Below the pieces are notes generated by a model. That model did no database searches. It saw only the letters and a program-made list of their open reading frames with translations, and was not told the DNA's origin. DNA of 64,000 nucleotides from Cubamyces lactineus (Eukaryota; Basidiomycota; Agaricomycetes; Polyporales; Polyporaceae), in contig JACDTU010000006.1 in the NCBI GenBank assembly GCA_022376465.1, positions 1,054,001 to 1,118,000 of the forward strand, given 5' to 3'. The position numbers were made by a program, and so were the translations under genes. Position 1 is the stretch's first letter, and each line of letters opens with the position of its first letter. Below, one piece after another: positions 24,000-36,168 of this stretch.

Positions 24000-25306
24000 A
24001 TGACCATAGACCCCTCTAGCGGACTTGGCGTATTCCATGATTCTGGAGCACCTAAAGACAGCACAGATTACACGACTTTGGTCATCTTGCATGGCTTCAC
24101 ATGGCATGCAGGTGCGTACCAAGCTGGCGGGTGTTACGTTACCTGGCCCTACTAAACGAGCACCCTAGGTACCTTTGTGAAGCTCATCCCGCTCGGAGCG
24201 CGACATAATACGCGAGTAATCCTGGTGAACCGTCGCGATTACACGGGATCAAAGCCCTACAGCGAGGAGGAGCGAGCCCTCCTCCCTCCTAAGTCGCCTT
24301 CGTCTCAAAAGGCGCCCGACCCGTCCGAGATCGCCGAGACATCACGGAGGCTACAGACCTTCATGATGGAGCGCGCAGGGGAGTTGTACGCCTTTCTGGC
24401 TGGTCTGGTTCAGAAGGAGCAACTCCCCCCTGCCAATCCTGAGAGTAACAGAGGCGGGATCGTCGTTGCAGGGTGGTCCTTTGCGACCGCGTGGATGACC
24501 GCACTCCTCATGTACGTCTCGTCCTTGCCTCCTCCTTCGGGCGCATCCGATTTGAGTCGATACGTTCGACGTGTCGTCTTTCTCGGTGAGTTACTTTGAG
24601 CACTCCGTTCTCCACGATCGTCGTTTGTCGTTTAACAGCCATGCTCACTCCTTCTGTAGATGCATCCTACCGCTTGTTCGGATTTCCAGATCCCGCCAAC
24701 GGAGCATACCAGCCCTTGTTGGATGACACGCTCACAGAGCAAGAACGCGCAGAGCGCTTCCCCTTGTGGCTCAGCGGATACTTCCACCACGGCAACACCC
24801 TCGAGACGCTCGAGCAGAAAACCCCGCTCGAGAACCCTCCACCGACCTTCACGACGTTCGCCCAGGACGAGCTGGCGAGCATGATGGACCTCGCTCCCGG
24901 CGATCCTGGAGGCTCAGACATGAGGCTGTTGATTGGGGGCTTGACCTGTGGCCTCTTTGGTCAACTCAAGAAGGGGGCGCTGTACCTGCCTGCGCGAGAT
25001 GCCGCGCGGAATGTAAGCGCATGGCCTCACGTCGAGGTGCGCTTCGTGAGGTGCGAGAGCTCGTTGTGGGAGACTCAGGCGGCGTATTTCGCGTTGGAGG
25101 AGGAGATGGCAGAAGCGAAGGAGAAGGGCCTCCCGTTGCGGAACGTGAAGATCGTGCATGTCCCGGGCGCAAACCACTTTGTGCGTTTTCCTGTTCGAAA
25201 TGCTCACTGATGTGTCTTGCTGATATTGTTGTAACTACAGGTTGCTTGGGACAAGCCGGAGCTTGCCATTCGGTCACTTGTCGGCGAGGAGGGAGTGGTC
25301 GCCTAA
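24000..25306 (+). CDS. Alpha/beta hydrolase
   Basis: Four exons, 24000-24111, 24169-24585, 24660-25180 and 25241-25306, give 371 aa with no signal peptide. Seen: oxyanion-hole motif LHGFTWHAG near residue 30, and nucleophile elbow VVAGWSFA near residue 145 (G-x-S-x-A variant, Ser as nucleophile). The catalytic His lies in VPGANHF near the C-terminus. The acid residue lies in the region around 290-340 and cannot be fixed by eye. The fold covers esterases, lipases, epoxide hydrolases and related enzymes, and the substrate cannot be predicted. Between the terpene array and membrane protein B it could be an accessory gene, but nothing ties it to terpene modification. Confidence 0.88.
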
Positions 25307-27094
25307 CGCACCTGAATGGAAGTCAAGGTGACTGTTGTAAACAGTTAGATTGTTACTCCCGTTTTCATACAACTAGTATTTCCATGCCATGCTGCCGTAC
25401 TGACAAATGCTCCTATGGCAAGAACTCAAAGTTCCAGACGTCTGCTCAAAGCTGCGTAAGTAGTCTCAGCTCCTCCACGATGCTTGGTTCCGGGCACGCG
25501 CCGGCCTCTGGGATCCCATGGACAGAGGGTGCAGCGTAACTCGTTCGGAGTTACCCTCTCCGCTCCCCGAACCCGGACCTCGAGCGATACCTCCGCACCC
25601 GAGCCGTCAAATAGGCTCGCCGTCGCTGGCACTGAGCTTCTGAAGATGGCCGTTCCTTACCTTCGCTTCTCGACCCAGAACACAGGCGGATTCCCGAGTA
25701 CCGACGAAAACGCCGAGATACGAGCTACTACCAGCATGAAGGTTGATTGACACCTTTCTCGAGAGGAACACTCCGAGTCCGAAGTTCGTGGAATTTTGCT
25801 CCGACTCGGGCTTGACAACGTCGTACACGCTCAGCCCGCGGCAACGACAGAATCGACGGTGCGATGGACCTCTCTGTTGATGAGTGTGCAGACGCAGCCG
25901 CAGAGCCCTTGCAGGAGCCTTCAGGACCAGGTTACCTATTCGACTCAGGGTCAGGACAGTGTCAGAATCCAGGCTCGCCTTACTCGGCAATCTAGACGCA
26001 TTGCGCTCAAACTGATCCCCGCGGCCAATTGCTCTGCGTACAGAACCACTCCGCCGGAACAGTGCCACAGGGGTCGCCCGTCTGAGCCGTCTCGTTCCTT
26101 CCGCCGGTTCGCCGCCGCGCTGCCAGACGTCGGACTCGGGCCCGGCAAGCCAAGGTCACCCACCCACGCACACGCTCTCCGGGCGATGCCTGGCAACGGT
26201 AAATGAACGTCTCGCCGTTCTAGCTCGCGCAGTGCTCACCTGTGTCGTTCGGCTGCCCGTCGCAGGACAACTGACGGTCAACTAGAAGGTTTGGCGTTAA
26301 AGCCGCGGTGGATGTATGTAGCAATGGAAGGCGAGACGGCGCATCAGAACGCAACGAGTTAAATTATGACATACGCGCCCTGGCGCATCATCCAACTGGA
26401 CCCCAACTGGCCGGATTCACAATTTGTATTTGCACCTTCCCGCCGGCCGACTAGGCATCTCCGTCAGAGCGCGAGATCGTCTTTCGAGGTTCGGTGCCAC
26501 TGACTTCGAGATACTGCCAGTAATTCCTGAAGCAACACGTCGTTAACAACCGGGGACACGCTCTACATACATTGTTTGAACCCGGTACGCCCGTCTCACC
26601 GCATACTGCCAACTGCCGTGCCGCGGCTATGAGAACGGAAGCTCAAGGAGCAGCGAGGGAATCAAGAGACGCGATGCGGTGACCGCGTATGTCCTATGTT
26701 GTCATCGTCTGACTCTGCCGGCGCGGGATGTCAATGGGACTAGCGTACGCCGCCACGGGCTGGCGGTGGCTGCTATACCGATGTGTCATAACGTAGCTGC
26801 GCGTTCGCCCACGGGGGACGGACACCTTCCTCTGGGTTGCTATCCTGTCCGCTGAAGCCCTCTTCGTGTCGACGTCTTCGACCTTCTCGAACTCGTCCCC
26901 GCGCCCTGCGAGTCTTGGGTACATTAGTCCACGCTCCAAGTTGGCATCTGGACTGCGATCGCTCTACGCACGTCCATAGTTGACCTATCACTCGCGGCGG
27001 GTCCGACAGCCTCCTCCCATCCTCTCCGCTATCACCCTCACGCTCGTTACGTTCTTGTTCTCGTGCTAGTCTGGACTACCTGGACTCGGATACC
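25307..27094. other. 1.8-kb interval without a recognised gene
   Basis: Only short shadow-like frames. The last ~300 bp are the likely promoter of membrane protein B. Confidence 0.55.
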
Positions 27095-28630
27095 ATGCAG
27101 CTGACCGAGGCTGCGCTCTTGTCCACGTCGTTCGAGGCTATCTTGTATGGTGAGTCCACGATCTGCTTCTGATACTTCCTTCCTTGATGAGCTTACGTTG
27201 ATTCGGTTGGCGCGCAGGATTGTCTGTATTCTTGTTCATGCTCACTCTGTGGGTCCTCCTCCGGAACCGCAAGGAGCGACGCGTAAACTGGGCGATGGTC
27301 AGCGCGTCCACTGCGCTTCTGGTGCTCTCCACTATGGTACGTTCGTCCGTTCACAATCTTGCCTCTGTGATGACGACATTGGTTCTGGGGTACTGACGCT
27401 ACGGTCTTGGGCGGTTAATGCGCAGGAAATGGTCGTGAACATTATCCGGCTTTACTTGGGGTTCATCAGCGAGGGCCCGGGAATACCAGGAGGGCCGGAG
27501 GCATTTTTCGGCGACGTCTCAAGAGTCTCGTTTGTGATAAAAAATACCCTGTATAATGCACAAACGCTGATCTTGGACGGTGTAGTAGTAAGCGAGGCGT
27601 ACAAACTGTGAGCCAAACGCGAAGCGCTCACCTCTTGACTGTCCAGATATATCGCACGTACAAGGTGTGGAACAACGTGCTTGTAATTGTCATACCCGCT
27701 ATAGGGTGGCTTGGCCTCCTCGGTACGTGCCTTGACTTCACCAATGGGCCGATGGTGCTAATGAGCGGATTTACACGCAGCGTCTTCCGCCGGTCTGGGC
27801 TATGCGTTGGCTACATCTTCTATGGGGGAGTCCGAAGGAATTTTCGCTGCAGAGCCAAGCCACTGGCTTACAGGCAATTGGTGCGTAACGCTAGTGACGA
27901 ACGTCTGCGCAACGCGTGAGTTTTTTTACCATCTATTCTTGCTGGCATCCCCTGCTGGACGCTCACGGGCTTGTGATATCCTACAGTCGCGTTGGCATAC
28001 AGAATATGGCAAGTCACGAGTCGGTCCGCGGAGTACAAGACCGGGGGCTGCCTTTCGCCTATCTTGCGCGTCATCATTGAGAGCGGCGCGTTGTACTCGT
28101 TCACGATCACGGCCGCCCTCATCCTGTTCCTCGCCCGTTCTAATGGTGTTTATGTGATCCTGGACATGGCGAGTACCGTCTACTGTCATATACTGCTTGT
28201 GCTGAGTTTCTCTTTGCTGAACGAGTACTCACAGATCTCACCCATCATATGCATTGTCTTCAACATGATCATCGTGCGCATCGGGCTTGCCGCAGATGGT
28301 GCGCTTCTACCAGAGCCGACGAAGCCTGTTCCCCCACCAGGACAAGCAGAAAGCAGCATAATGCCCACGATGCGCCGAATGATTCGCAGGCAGACCGAGC
28401 GCGACCTCGAGATGAAGGATATCAACATCACCGTCGAGATCGCGCAGTTCGTCCACGACGACTCGGAATCGCGACTCTCGCAGGAAGATGGCCCGAAGAG
28501 CGACCGCATCGGAAGCCCGAGCAGTGCGACGGCTGTTACGGTTGCGAGCCGTCGGACAATGGACGGAGGGGTATCGCGGTCACTGGGACCGCAGACCAGC
28601 AATAGCCAAGTACATATTGTTGCGTTGTGA
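27095..28630 (+). CDS. Multi-pass integral membrane protein, family member B
   Basis: Seven exons: 27095-27149, 27218-27336, 27426-27587, 27647-27722, 27781-27915, 27987-28168, 28235-28630. They join to 374 aa. It is a paralogue of the gene at 10.8 kb: same exon order and phases, and identical lengths for exons 2, 3, 4 and 6. ILYG, IPGGPEA, IYRTYKVW and VIIESGA...ITAAL are conserved. About seven transmembrane segments are followed by a charged tail of ~130 aa with MKDINITVEI, matching MKDLKVEI in A. The sixth intron starts GCGAGT instead of GT. Using the nearby GTACC instead would break the frame, so a GC-AG intron is required. Function unknown. Confidence 0.87.
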
Positions 28631-29495
28631 CTATATCATCCAAACAGGACATTGAATGTGTACAGCGGCTCTGATGCTGCTAGTAAGGAGCTTGCGTTCG
28701 GATTCGTGAGGTGAGGCTACGTTCATGAGGCTTGAGGTGAGGCTCTCATAGCTCCCAGTGAACCGCCTCGACACAGTCTGACTAGTACATAATATGGTTG
28801 CTTCAATACACTTCAAAGCCAGTCAAACTCCGGTACTGAGCGGAGGAGGCCGGATAGGTAAACGCCCCCGACAATTAAATCTCCGCCTCTCTCTTCAAAT
28901 TTCCTTGTAATGGTACTCGTGTCACCCGCTACATATATCACCCGTACATACTACTTTCCACCGTAGTTCTGCCTCTGGATCCTCTTCTACCACAGCACTG
29001 CATTCGACGCTGAATCATCAGACGCATACTCATGGATATTGCTTGCTCAGAACTGAAATGCTGCGTTCAAGATATCGTCAGCATCCGCCTGATGTTATGA
29101 CAGACTCAGTATCGCTATATAGGTTATACTACTAGTAGAGTACCGAAGAGTCAACATAGATCTGCACAGAGATGGGTATGTCGATCTGCCTCTCTCAGTT
29201 TTTCCGCACTGTTTAACACCAGTCCACAGACATGATCAAAATGTCAGCGTCAATCGCGAGCGACGAGCGTCTCAGGCGGTCTATTCGTGAATTATGTAAA
29301 TCTTCGCAGCGAGGCTTACAGCTGCAGTTGCATGCAGCCTACCGCAGCCCTCGGCTGGGGCTGAGGACATGACTTATAAGACGATGGGTGCGGCATGAGC
29401 CCCTCGCACCTCTCTTCCAACCGTCTTAACCATTGAATCCCCTCTACTACCCTCTTTGAGCTCTTTGCGCCTTTCTCTTTCGCCTATTCACAAGT
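28631..29495. promoter_or_regulatory. Region between membrane protein B and Argonaute
   Basis: About 865 bp without a gene. A CTTATAAG element at about 29373 lies some 120 bp upstream of the Argonaute ATG, followed by a pyrimidine-rich leader. Confidence 0.5.
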
Positions 29496-32400
29496 ATGGC
29501 TTCACGACCTCCAAGAGGACCTCAACGAGGACGCGGCCCACGATCAGGAACCCCTAGTGCGGGTAGAGGAGGGTCGCCCTCTCGGGGACGCGGTAGCCCT
29601 GCTCCATCCGCTTCTGGCGGAGAGCCTGGATTGGGACCGAGGGGCGGGGGCGCGAGGGGCCGGCCGCCTGCTAGCGGCGGCTTTCGTGGTATAGGTAGCG
29701 GAACATCTCGAGGAAGATCTCCTGCCGGCCCCCCACAAATCTTTGGCTCCGGAGAACCCACGACGCTACATCCACGACTGAGTGAGCTTGACAAGCTCGT
29801 TCAGTCGTTCAGCCGCATTCGCCTTCAACCGGAGATGCCACTTCGTCCTGGCTGGGGGTCACTTGGTCGACCAGGTCAGGTCAGGACGAACTTCTTTGCG
29901 GTGAAGATCCCCAAGGACGCGGTATATCATGAGTATGAAATCGAGATATCGCCCAAGGCTCAGGCTAAAGGCGATCGACGTCCCCGGATACTCGAGCTTG
30001 TCGAGCAGAGCCCTGCGTTTTCGAGCTTCACAAGACACGTGGCCCACGATAGGAGCCAGAGACTCGTTTCTGCACGGCCTCTACCTCAGCCTCTGAGCGT
30101 TCCCATCCGATACCTCGAGGTGGACCAGGAGGACAATCCACAGGCGATGGTGTTTACGGTGGAGTTCAAATTCCAGCGCGAGCTGAGCTTGTCCACCTTG
30201 AACGAGTGAGTCTATCGTACTGTATGTCCGGTATGCGCTGAAATCTGTTCGCCCTACAGTTTCATGAGTGGCAAACCGGAGCATCGTGGCATCGATACTC
30301 AGCCGTACCTCTCGGCACTCAACCTCGTAGTCCAGAGCTTTGCCTCGAAGCGAGGAGTGCGAGTAGGAGGCAACAAGTACTTCTTCCCTTCCAGCGACCA
30401 GAGCTTCCGTCTCTCCCTCGGTGTCGAAGCCTACCGAGGTTTTTTCATGTCGATTCGCCCGATGTATAAGCAGCTTATGGTCAACATTAATGTCTGCATG
30501 ACCGCCTTCTACACTCCGGGAAACCTTGCACAGGCCATGTTGGAATTCACTCGCCAAACGAACGGCGCAATGCCCCAACAGTTCGCAGACAAGCTCAAGG
30601 TTGCGACCAAGCACCTCGGTTACACGAAGAAGCATACAATTGCGAGAATCATGACGAGCCTGACCGCCAACAAGGCTCGTTTTCCGTGCGAGGAGCTCGG
30701 GGGAGAAGTGACGGTTGAAGAGTTCTTCAAACGCAGTCAGTATCAACAGCTCATCGTGTCTCACTACGACGTACTTAACTCGCATTTTAGAGTACAAAAT
30801 AACCCTCCGGCACGCCCGTGACCTTCCGGTCATCAACGTCAGCACAAACCGGAAGCGGCCCATCTACCTCCCCGTCGAGATATGCGAGATAATTCCTGGA
30901 CAGGCGTACCGCGGCAAGCTGGATGGGGAGCAAACTGCCCAAATGATCCGCTTCGCCTGTAACCCGCCTGACTTTAACGGGAACGCGATCATGCAACAAG
31001 GCTTCGAGCGGCTTGGCCTACGCCCTGGCACCGCTCCTGTACTCAACGAGTTTGGGTTGAGCGTCGACCCGCACATGACAGTTGTACCGAGCCGTGTCCT
31101 CCCTCCTCCTAGTATCAACTACAAAGCCGGACGACCACGTATACAGAACGCCGGTTGGAACATCGTAGACATAAAGCTACAAACCGGTGGCAACATCGCC
31201 AGCTGGGCGGTCTTGTTGGTCAATGAGGGGCGCCGAAACGAGTTCCAGAGTCCCCAGGACCCGCAACTCATCGAATTCCTCAAGGTCTTCCTGAAGAAAT
31301 GCGAGTCGAGCGGCATCTCCGGGGCCAACAAGCCTCCGAAGATCCTATCCGTCGATCTCCCGTCCCCTCGCGACGACCCGAATCGCGAGCGGGCTTTGGA
31401 GGCCATCCGCAAGGTGTTGAGGGAAAACCTGAATCGCAATGCGAAGCCTAGCTTCATCCTCGTCTTGTTATCTGGGGTCGACAAGTACATTTACCCGGGG
31501 ATCAAGAAGCTCGGTGACGTCGACATGGGCCTCCACACGGTCCACATGCTTCTCGAGAAGGCGCGCGACAGTCGAGGGAACCGACAGGACCAATACTTCT
31601 CCAACGTCGTCCTGAAGGTCAACGCAAAGCTTGGCGGTATCAACCACCTCTTGGACGCTGCGTCGATGAGGTGGCTTACGGACAAGAAGACGATGGTGAT
31701 GGGGATTGACGTTACCCATCCTAGTCCGAAGAGTCTGCCGGGGTCGCCTAGCATCGCCGCCGTCGTAGCGAGCGTCGACGACAACTTCGTTCAATTTCCG
31801 GCGAGCCTCTCTTTACAGAAACCCGATTGGAACAAGGAGAGCAAGGAGGTGCGTATCCCAGTCGCGTTCATAGCAGTTCCGAGGCTCATCATCGCGCCTA
31901 CGAATATATAGATGGTCGAAAAGCTCACAGAAATGACCATCGAGAGGCTACAGCTTTACCGGAAGAAGAACGGAGATCGTCTACCAGAGAGGATCTTTGT
32001 CTATCGCGACGGAGTCTCGGAGGTACGCGTTATTCCCATTTCAGAATCGCCTTTCTCAGATACCTGATACCTCACGATCGCGTACTAGGGCCAATATCAC
32101 CTTGTAATACAACACGAATTAGGGAAGATACAAGCCGCGTTCAAGCAGATTTCGCCGAGGGCTCCCTACAAGCCGGCACTCACTATCGCCATCTGCGGCA
32201 AACGACATCACGCGCGGTTCTGGCCGACCGCTCCTGGCGACATGACGAACAACGGCAACACGGTTCCTGGAACGGTGGTCGACAGAGGGATCACGGACGT
32301 ATACAACTTCGACTTCTATCTTCAGGTGAGCAGTACCTACAGTATCTCTAGCTGTCGTGTCCCTCAAACGTTTCTGTCACTAGGCGCATAACGGCCTGCA

Positions 32401-32740
32401 AGGACACGTCCGCCCTACGCACTATACCGTCATATACGACGAGAACCACTATGCTGCGGACGTCTTGCAACAGGGCACCCACACCGCCAGCTATTTGTAC
32501 GCCCGCGCGACGAAGGCAGTGAGCCTGGTCCCGGCTGCGTACTACGCCGACATTGCGTGCGAGCGCGGCAGGGACTACCTGAACGTGCTGATGAACTTGG
32601 TCGACGACCGCTCTTCGGTGGCAGCTGGCGCGTCAACCGCTGACAAAGAGGCGGAGAAGCAGCGTGTTTACGACGACGCAGTGAAGAGGTGGGGGAAGGG
32701 TGTCCACCCGGACTTGAAAGACAGTATGTTCTATATTTGA
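29496..32740 (+). CDS. AGO: Argonaute (QDE-2-like slicer)
   Basis: Six exons, 29496-30205, 30260-30735, 30791-31848, 31912-32022, 32089-32325 and 32384-32740, give 982 aa, a normal eukaryotic Argonaute length. Residues 1-85 are a Gly/Arg/Pro-rich RGG region. N, PAZ, MID and PIWI domains follow. The PIWI catalytic tetrad is complete: D702 in GIDVTHP, the glutamate finger E748 in SKEMVEKL, D781 in YRDGVSE and H877 in VRPTHYTV. The protein loads small RNAs and cleaves complementary transcripts, so it is the effector of RNA silencing (quelling-type defence against transposons and viruses). No Dicer or RNA-dependent polymerase lies in the window. The start fits the RGG N-terminus found in fungal relatives. 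Confidence 0.96.
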
Positions 32741-33188
32741 AGCCTCGCACACTTGTATCAATAGCTCGCTTTCTCCTTTCGACTGCATTCTGACATTTGA
32801 CTCCCCCTTGATCTTGAATAGCAGATTCAATGTTTTGATATATGTACTATTGCTATGCCGCTATCGCGTTCAATTTCGTGCATCTTGATGTCTTGTTGTC
32901 GTGGGCCCTGTGTACTACTAGTATTCTCGTTGACGCGTTCGTAGCGTAGGTATGTGTCGAAGACGGCTATTGCACCAATGTTGTTCATGTGAAGACCCAA
33001 GAAGATAAGACTGCGTTTTCATGGCGCTGCGTAGGGCGTGTCGATCTCGCAGATACACTGCCAGATCTCCCGCCGGCATGGATCGGCAAACGCCGGCGGA
33101 CTACTGCACGCTCGCATCACTGCGACGCTCTTGCTTAGTTCCTCCATACCCTACCAGGCGCTGAATCCTAGCCGCTGACTGTTCTCAT
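32741..33188. other. Intergenic stretch after Argonaute
   Basis: About 450 bp, AT-richer than the coding regions, consistent with a 3' UTR and a promoter. Nothing else seen. Confidence 0.6.
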
Positions 33189-34511
33189 ATGGCTTCCAGA
33201 GCGAACAAACGAAAACACGGAAAACATACTACAAGCCCTTATGATAACGCGGGTCGTGCACTTCGACCGGAAATACCACTAGTTATACAGGCGCACGAAG
33301 CTGACCTCGTGCGAGGCCCTCAAGCTGCTTCTGCGGCTCGCTCGTTGGAAGTAACGAGCTTGGTAGAAGAAGGCAAGATTGTCCACAAAGCCGGCGACGG
33401 CCTCATACGATGGGGTGGCCATGCAGCCTCTGTCCATGATCAGTCAGAAGACGAGCATGTCCACCTCCGAATCGGAGGTGCACCCAAAGAGGCCCAAGAT
33501 CCATCGAAATTGGACGACGTCTGGGTAGACAGGTAGGCCGTTCACTACTAGAGGTATCGGTGGTGTAGTTGTCCTTCAAGTGCGCTGGTCGCACGCCGTC
33601 GACCCTGAAGAACGATCATATAACAGGAACAGCGTATGCGATCTCTGACAGGCTTCTCACATCCTGTAGAAAGGGCAACTAACAACATATCTCATGCTAG
33701 ATACGATTGCCGCCTTTTGTTGGACGCCCTTCCGACGCCATCAACCAGTTCTGGTGCTGTTACCGCGGAGCCAGACTCCCCAGGTGGCTGGTCCGATCTC
33801 CCATCCGACGCTGAAGACACCTTTTTCCTGTCTCAGGAGGAAGTTGAGGACTACCGTCGCGAAAAGAGGAGACGCGTCATCCACGACGGGCGCGAAGCGC
33901 GACTCCGCGCTCTACAAGCTTCCGGAGATCCCGACGACGCGCCATTCGCAGATCCCCGAGAAGACTGGGGTGGGAGCGATGAAGAGGTATGCTGCATCTC
34001 GCGCGACTTTCACTTAGTCTGAAGCTCACGGTAAGAGGAACAGCCCGACGATGTCCAGATGGAACTCATGCGCCGCACGGCTTCTCACGTCCTGGCGTCG
34101 CCGAACGCGGCCCAGCTCGAGATGCGCATACTAGCGAACCACGGTGCGGACCCGCGCTTTGCATTCTTGCGCGGGCGATGGTCGCGCGCCTGGCGCCTGG
34201 CGAAGACCAAGGTTCGCGTAGAGTTGGAGGAGGAGAGAAATCGGGCACTCGAGAAGAAGATAGAAGGTGCTCCCGGCGGTCGCCCTGGGATCGGCGCGTT
34301 GGCGGGGTATGGAGACAGTGATGAGGACGAGGATGAAGACGACTCGGAGGCCTTGCGCGAGGAGGCGCAGAATGCCCAAGCCACTGCCGATGAGCCGAAA
34401 GAGAAGGTCGGCTCAGATTCGACGGACGATGCAATGAAGGCCGCTCGGAGAGCTAGGGCACGAGAATGGGCAGAGAGACGAAGGGCTATGAAGGAATCTG
34501 GCGGTGCATAA
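33189..34511 (+). CDS. Charged, probably nuclear protein with a weak SURP-like segment
   Basis: Three exons, 33189-33532, 33701-33986 and 34044-34511, give 365 aa. The N-terminus is basic (MASRANKRKHGKH). The middle has a conserved-looking stretch around the exon 1/2 junction (WVDRYDCRLLLDALP) and an acidic region with EDYRREKRRR. The third exon begins PDDVQMELMRRTASHV, and its ...ILANHGADPRFAFLRGRW is reminiscent of a SURP (Suppressor-of-White-Apricot) RNA-processing motif. The C-terminus alternates acidic runs (DEDEDEDD) with Lys/Arg-rich helix. No signal or membrane segment. A role in RNA processing is only suggested by the SURP resemblance. The second intron is short and the first is 168 nt, so exon 1 is the least certain part. 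Confidence 0.65.
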
Positions 34512-34628
34512 GAAGATCCTTGACTCAAGTCAATCATTGCAACTCGACCAGATGATGGTGTGTTTCAGATTTCCCTGCGGAATCGTTACAATTGTGGGGA
34601 CGTATGTTCACAACTGGATGCCAGGCTG

Positions 34629-35734
34629 TTACTCTCCATTGGTCTCGCGAGCAACGCAGTAGTAGACCCATTCGATCCAAGGAGATTGAAACAGCTGCTC
34701 CCCACGCTTCTTGAATCCGAACCTCTCGTACTTTGCAACCTAGCAGAAGAATAATCATGAGCGTAGGCAATGCCGAGTGTGCTCGGCACCTCACATTCTC
34801 GCGAGTATTGGTGATCAGCGCCATGGTTGACCCGGTGCTTTTCGCCTATTGACGTAGTTATCATTGTCAGTAGGCCCATACTGGGAGAATCCATGATCAG
34901 TCGGTGAGTGACCTTTTTGTACACCATCTCGAAGAGTGCACGACACACGCCCTTGCGCTGGTAGTCCTCCCGAACCATAGCAAACCAGCACCAGTAGCAA
35001 TTCCGCTCTCCCTGTGATTGTGGTAAATAGACGTTCTGGATGCTACCAGGTCGTCCGCAGGACGCTTACGTTCTGGATGCCGAGGGATCTGTCAGCGAAC
35101 TTCGGCAGCTCTTCCTTGAACTGACGGGCAGCGGCATGTCAGAGAGGTAGAGACTCGATTGTGAGGAAATCTTGCGGTAGAACACATACCAGGTATGTCT
35201 GGAACGCCTTCCCTTCGTCGTCAAGCTGACTCAGGAAGTCGCCTATTCCCATCTCGCTCTGTTCGGGCCTACGACAAGTCAGCGTTACGAGGTGTGTCAT
35301 CTCCTTCCTCAAGCGTCGCCCTCAGCTATCGTCAAAACGGTCGACCTACGTATCGAAAGATGAACGCCCGGGGGGCGTCCACGCTGTAAACCCGACAAGC
35401 TCGCCGTTTTCGTCCTTCGCGGTGTACAGCTCTCCCGACACGAGCGCGAGGGGCCGTAACGTGCCTACGGCCATTAACAAGGCAATGTCTGGGCGCCCTG
35501 ATATCATCGGCATGAAATCCGGAGCTAATCCGCTGGTTAGCAATCCATCGCCTGTGATCGAATTGTGGGAGGTGGCACACCATCTTTACACAGGCCTATG
35601 AAGAGCCGGGCAGCGTCCTCGATGGTCCTCTCTGTGTTGAGAGACGAGTTGGACACTGGCTTCAAACGTTGCTGAGATTACACACCGTCCGGATTCGTTT
35701 CGAGCTGGAGCACTAAGTTTGCTGGAGGCGCCAT
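34629..35734 (-). CDS. GNAT-family N-acetyltransferase
   Basis: Proposed exons: 35734-35686, 35631-35581, 35551-35350, 35268-35190, 35120-35070, 35035-34913, 34845-34795, 34739-34629. They give 238 aa. The core is clear: GELYTAKDENGELVGFTAW (beta strands 2-3), NCYWCWFAMVREDYQ followed by the acetyl-CoA motif QRKGVCRALF (Q/R-x2-G-x-G/A form, Cys at the last position), and KYERFGFKKRGEQ at the end. It transfers acetyl from acetyl-CoA to an unknown amine. The second intron as drawn is only 29 nt (35580-35552). A GTGTAA...CCAG alternative of 59 nt also keeps the frame and removes seven residues, so this junction is uncertain. The gene converges with the charged-protein gene, with 117 bp between their stops. 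Confidence 0.75.
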
Positions 35735-36168
35735 GTTTGAAACGGTAGTTGTATCTGATGGGTTTGAAGGGTCAGCTTGGATATTGCAAGAGTATCACAA
35801 GACAAGCGAGCTACGCTATCGTCATCGCTATGCTGAGGCACTGGTCAGGGCCCGCAGCACGGGGAAGCCCAGCTGGATCACAGTTCTGAGCCTCCGGCCC
35901 GGATACTCTCGAACGACGGGACTGCTACGCCGGTCTCGAGACCAAGTCGCAATAGGCGCAGGGCATCGCTGCAGCTGAGTGCCAATGAAACTTCTGACGT
36001 GGTTTGGCGAATCTGCACGTCGCTGACAAGCAGTTTCGTGACACGGTGGGTAAATGGTTCTAGAACCAGTGTACAGTACATGGTTACGCGCCATGCTAAG
36101 TGTTCCTGCAGGGCGACAGTACTCAGACGCATACCCATAGATGTTCTCGGAACTCCACATGGATGGGT
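35735..36168. other. Intergenic stretch
   Basis: Promoter side of the acetyltransferase gene and 3' flank of the UstYa-like gene. No gene seen. Confidence 0.55.
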
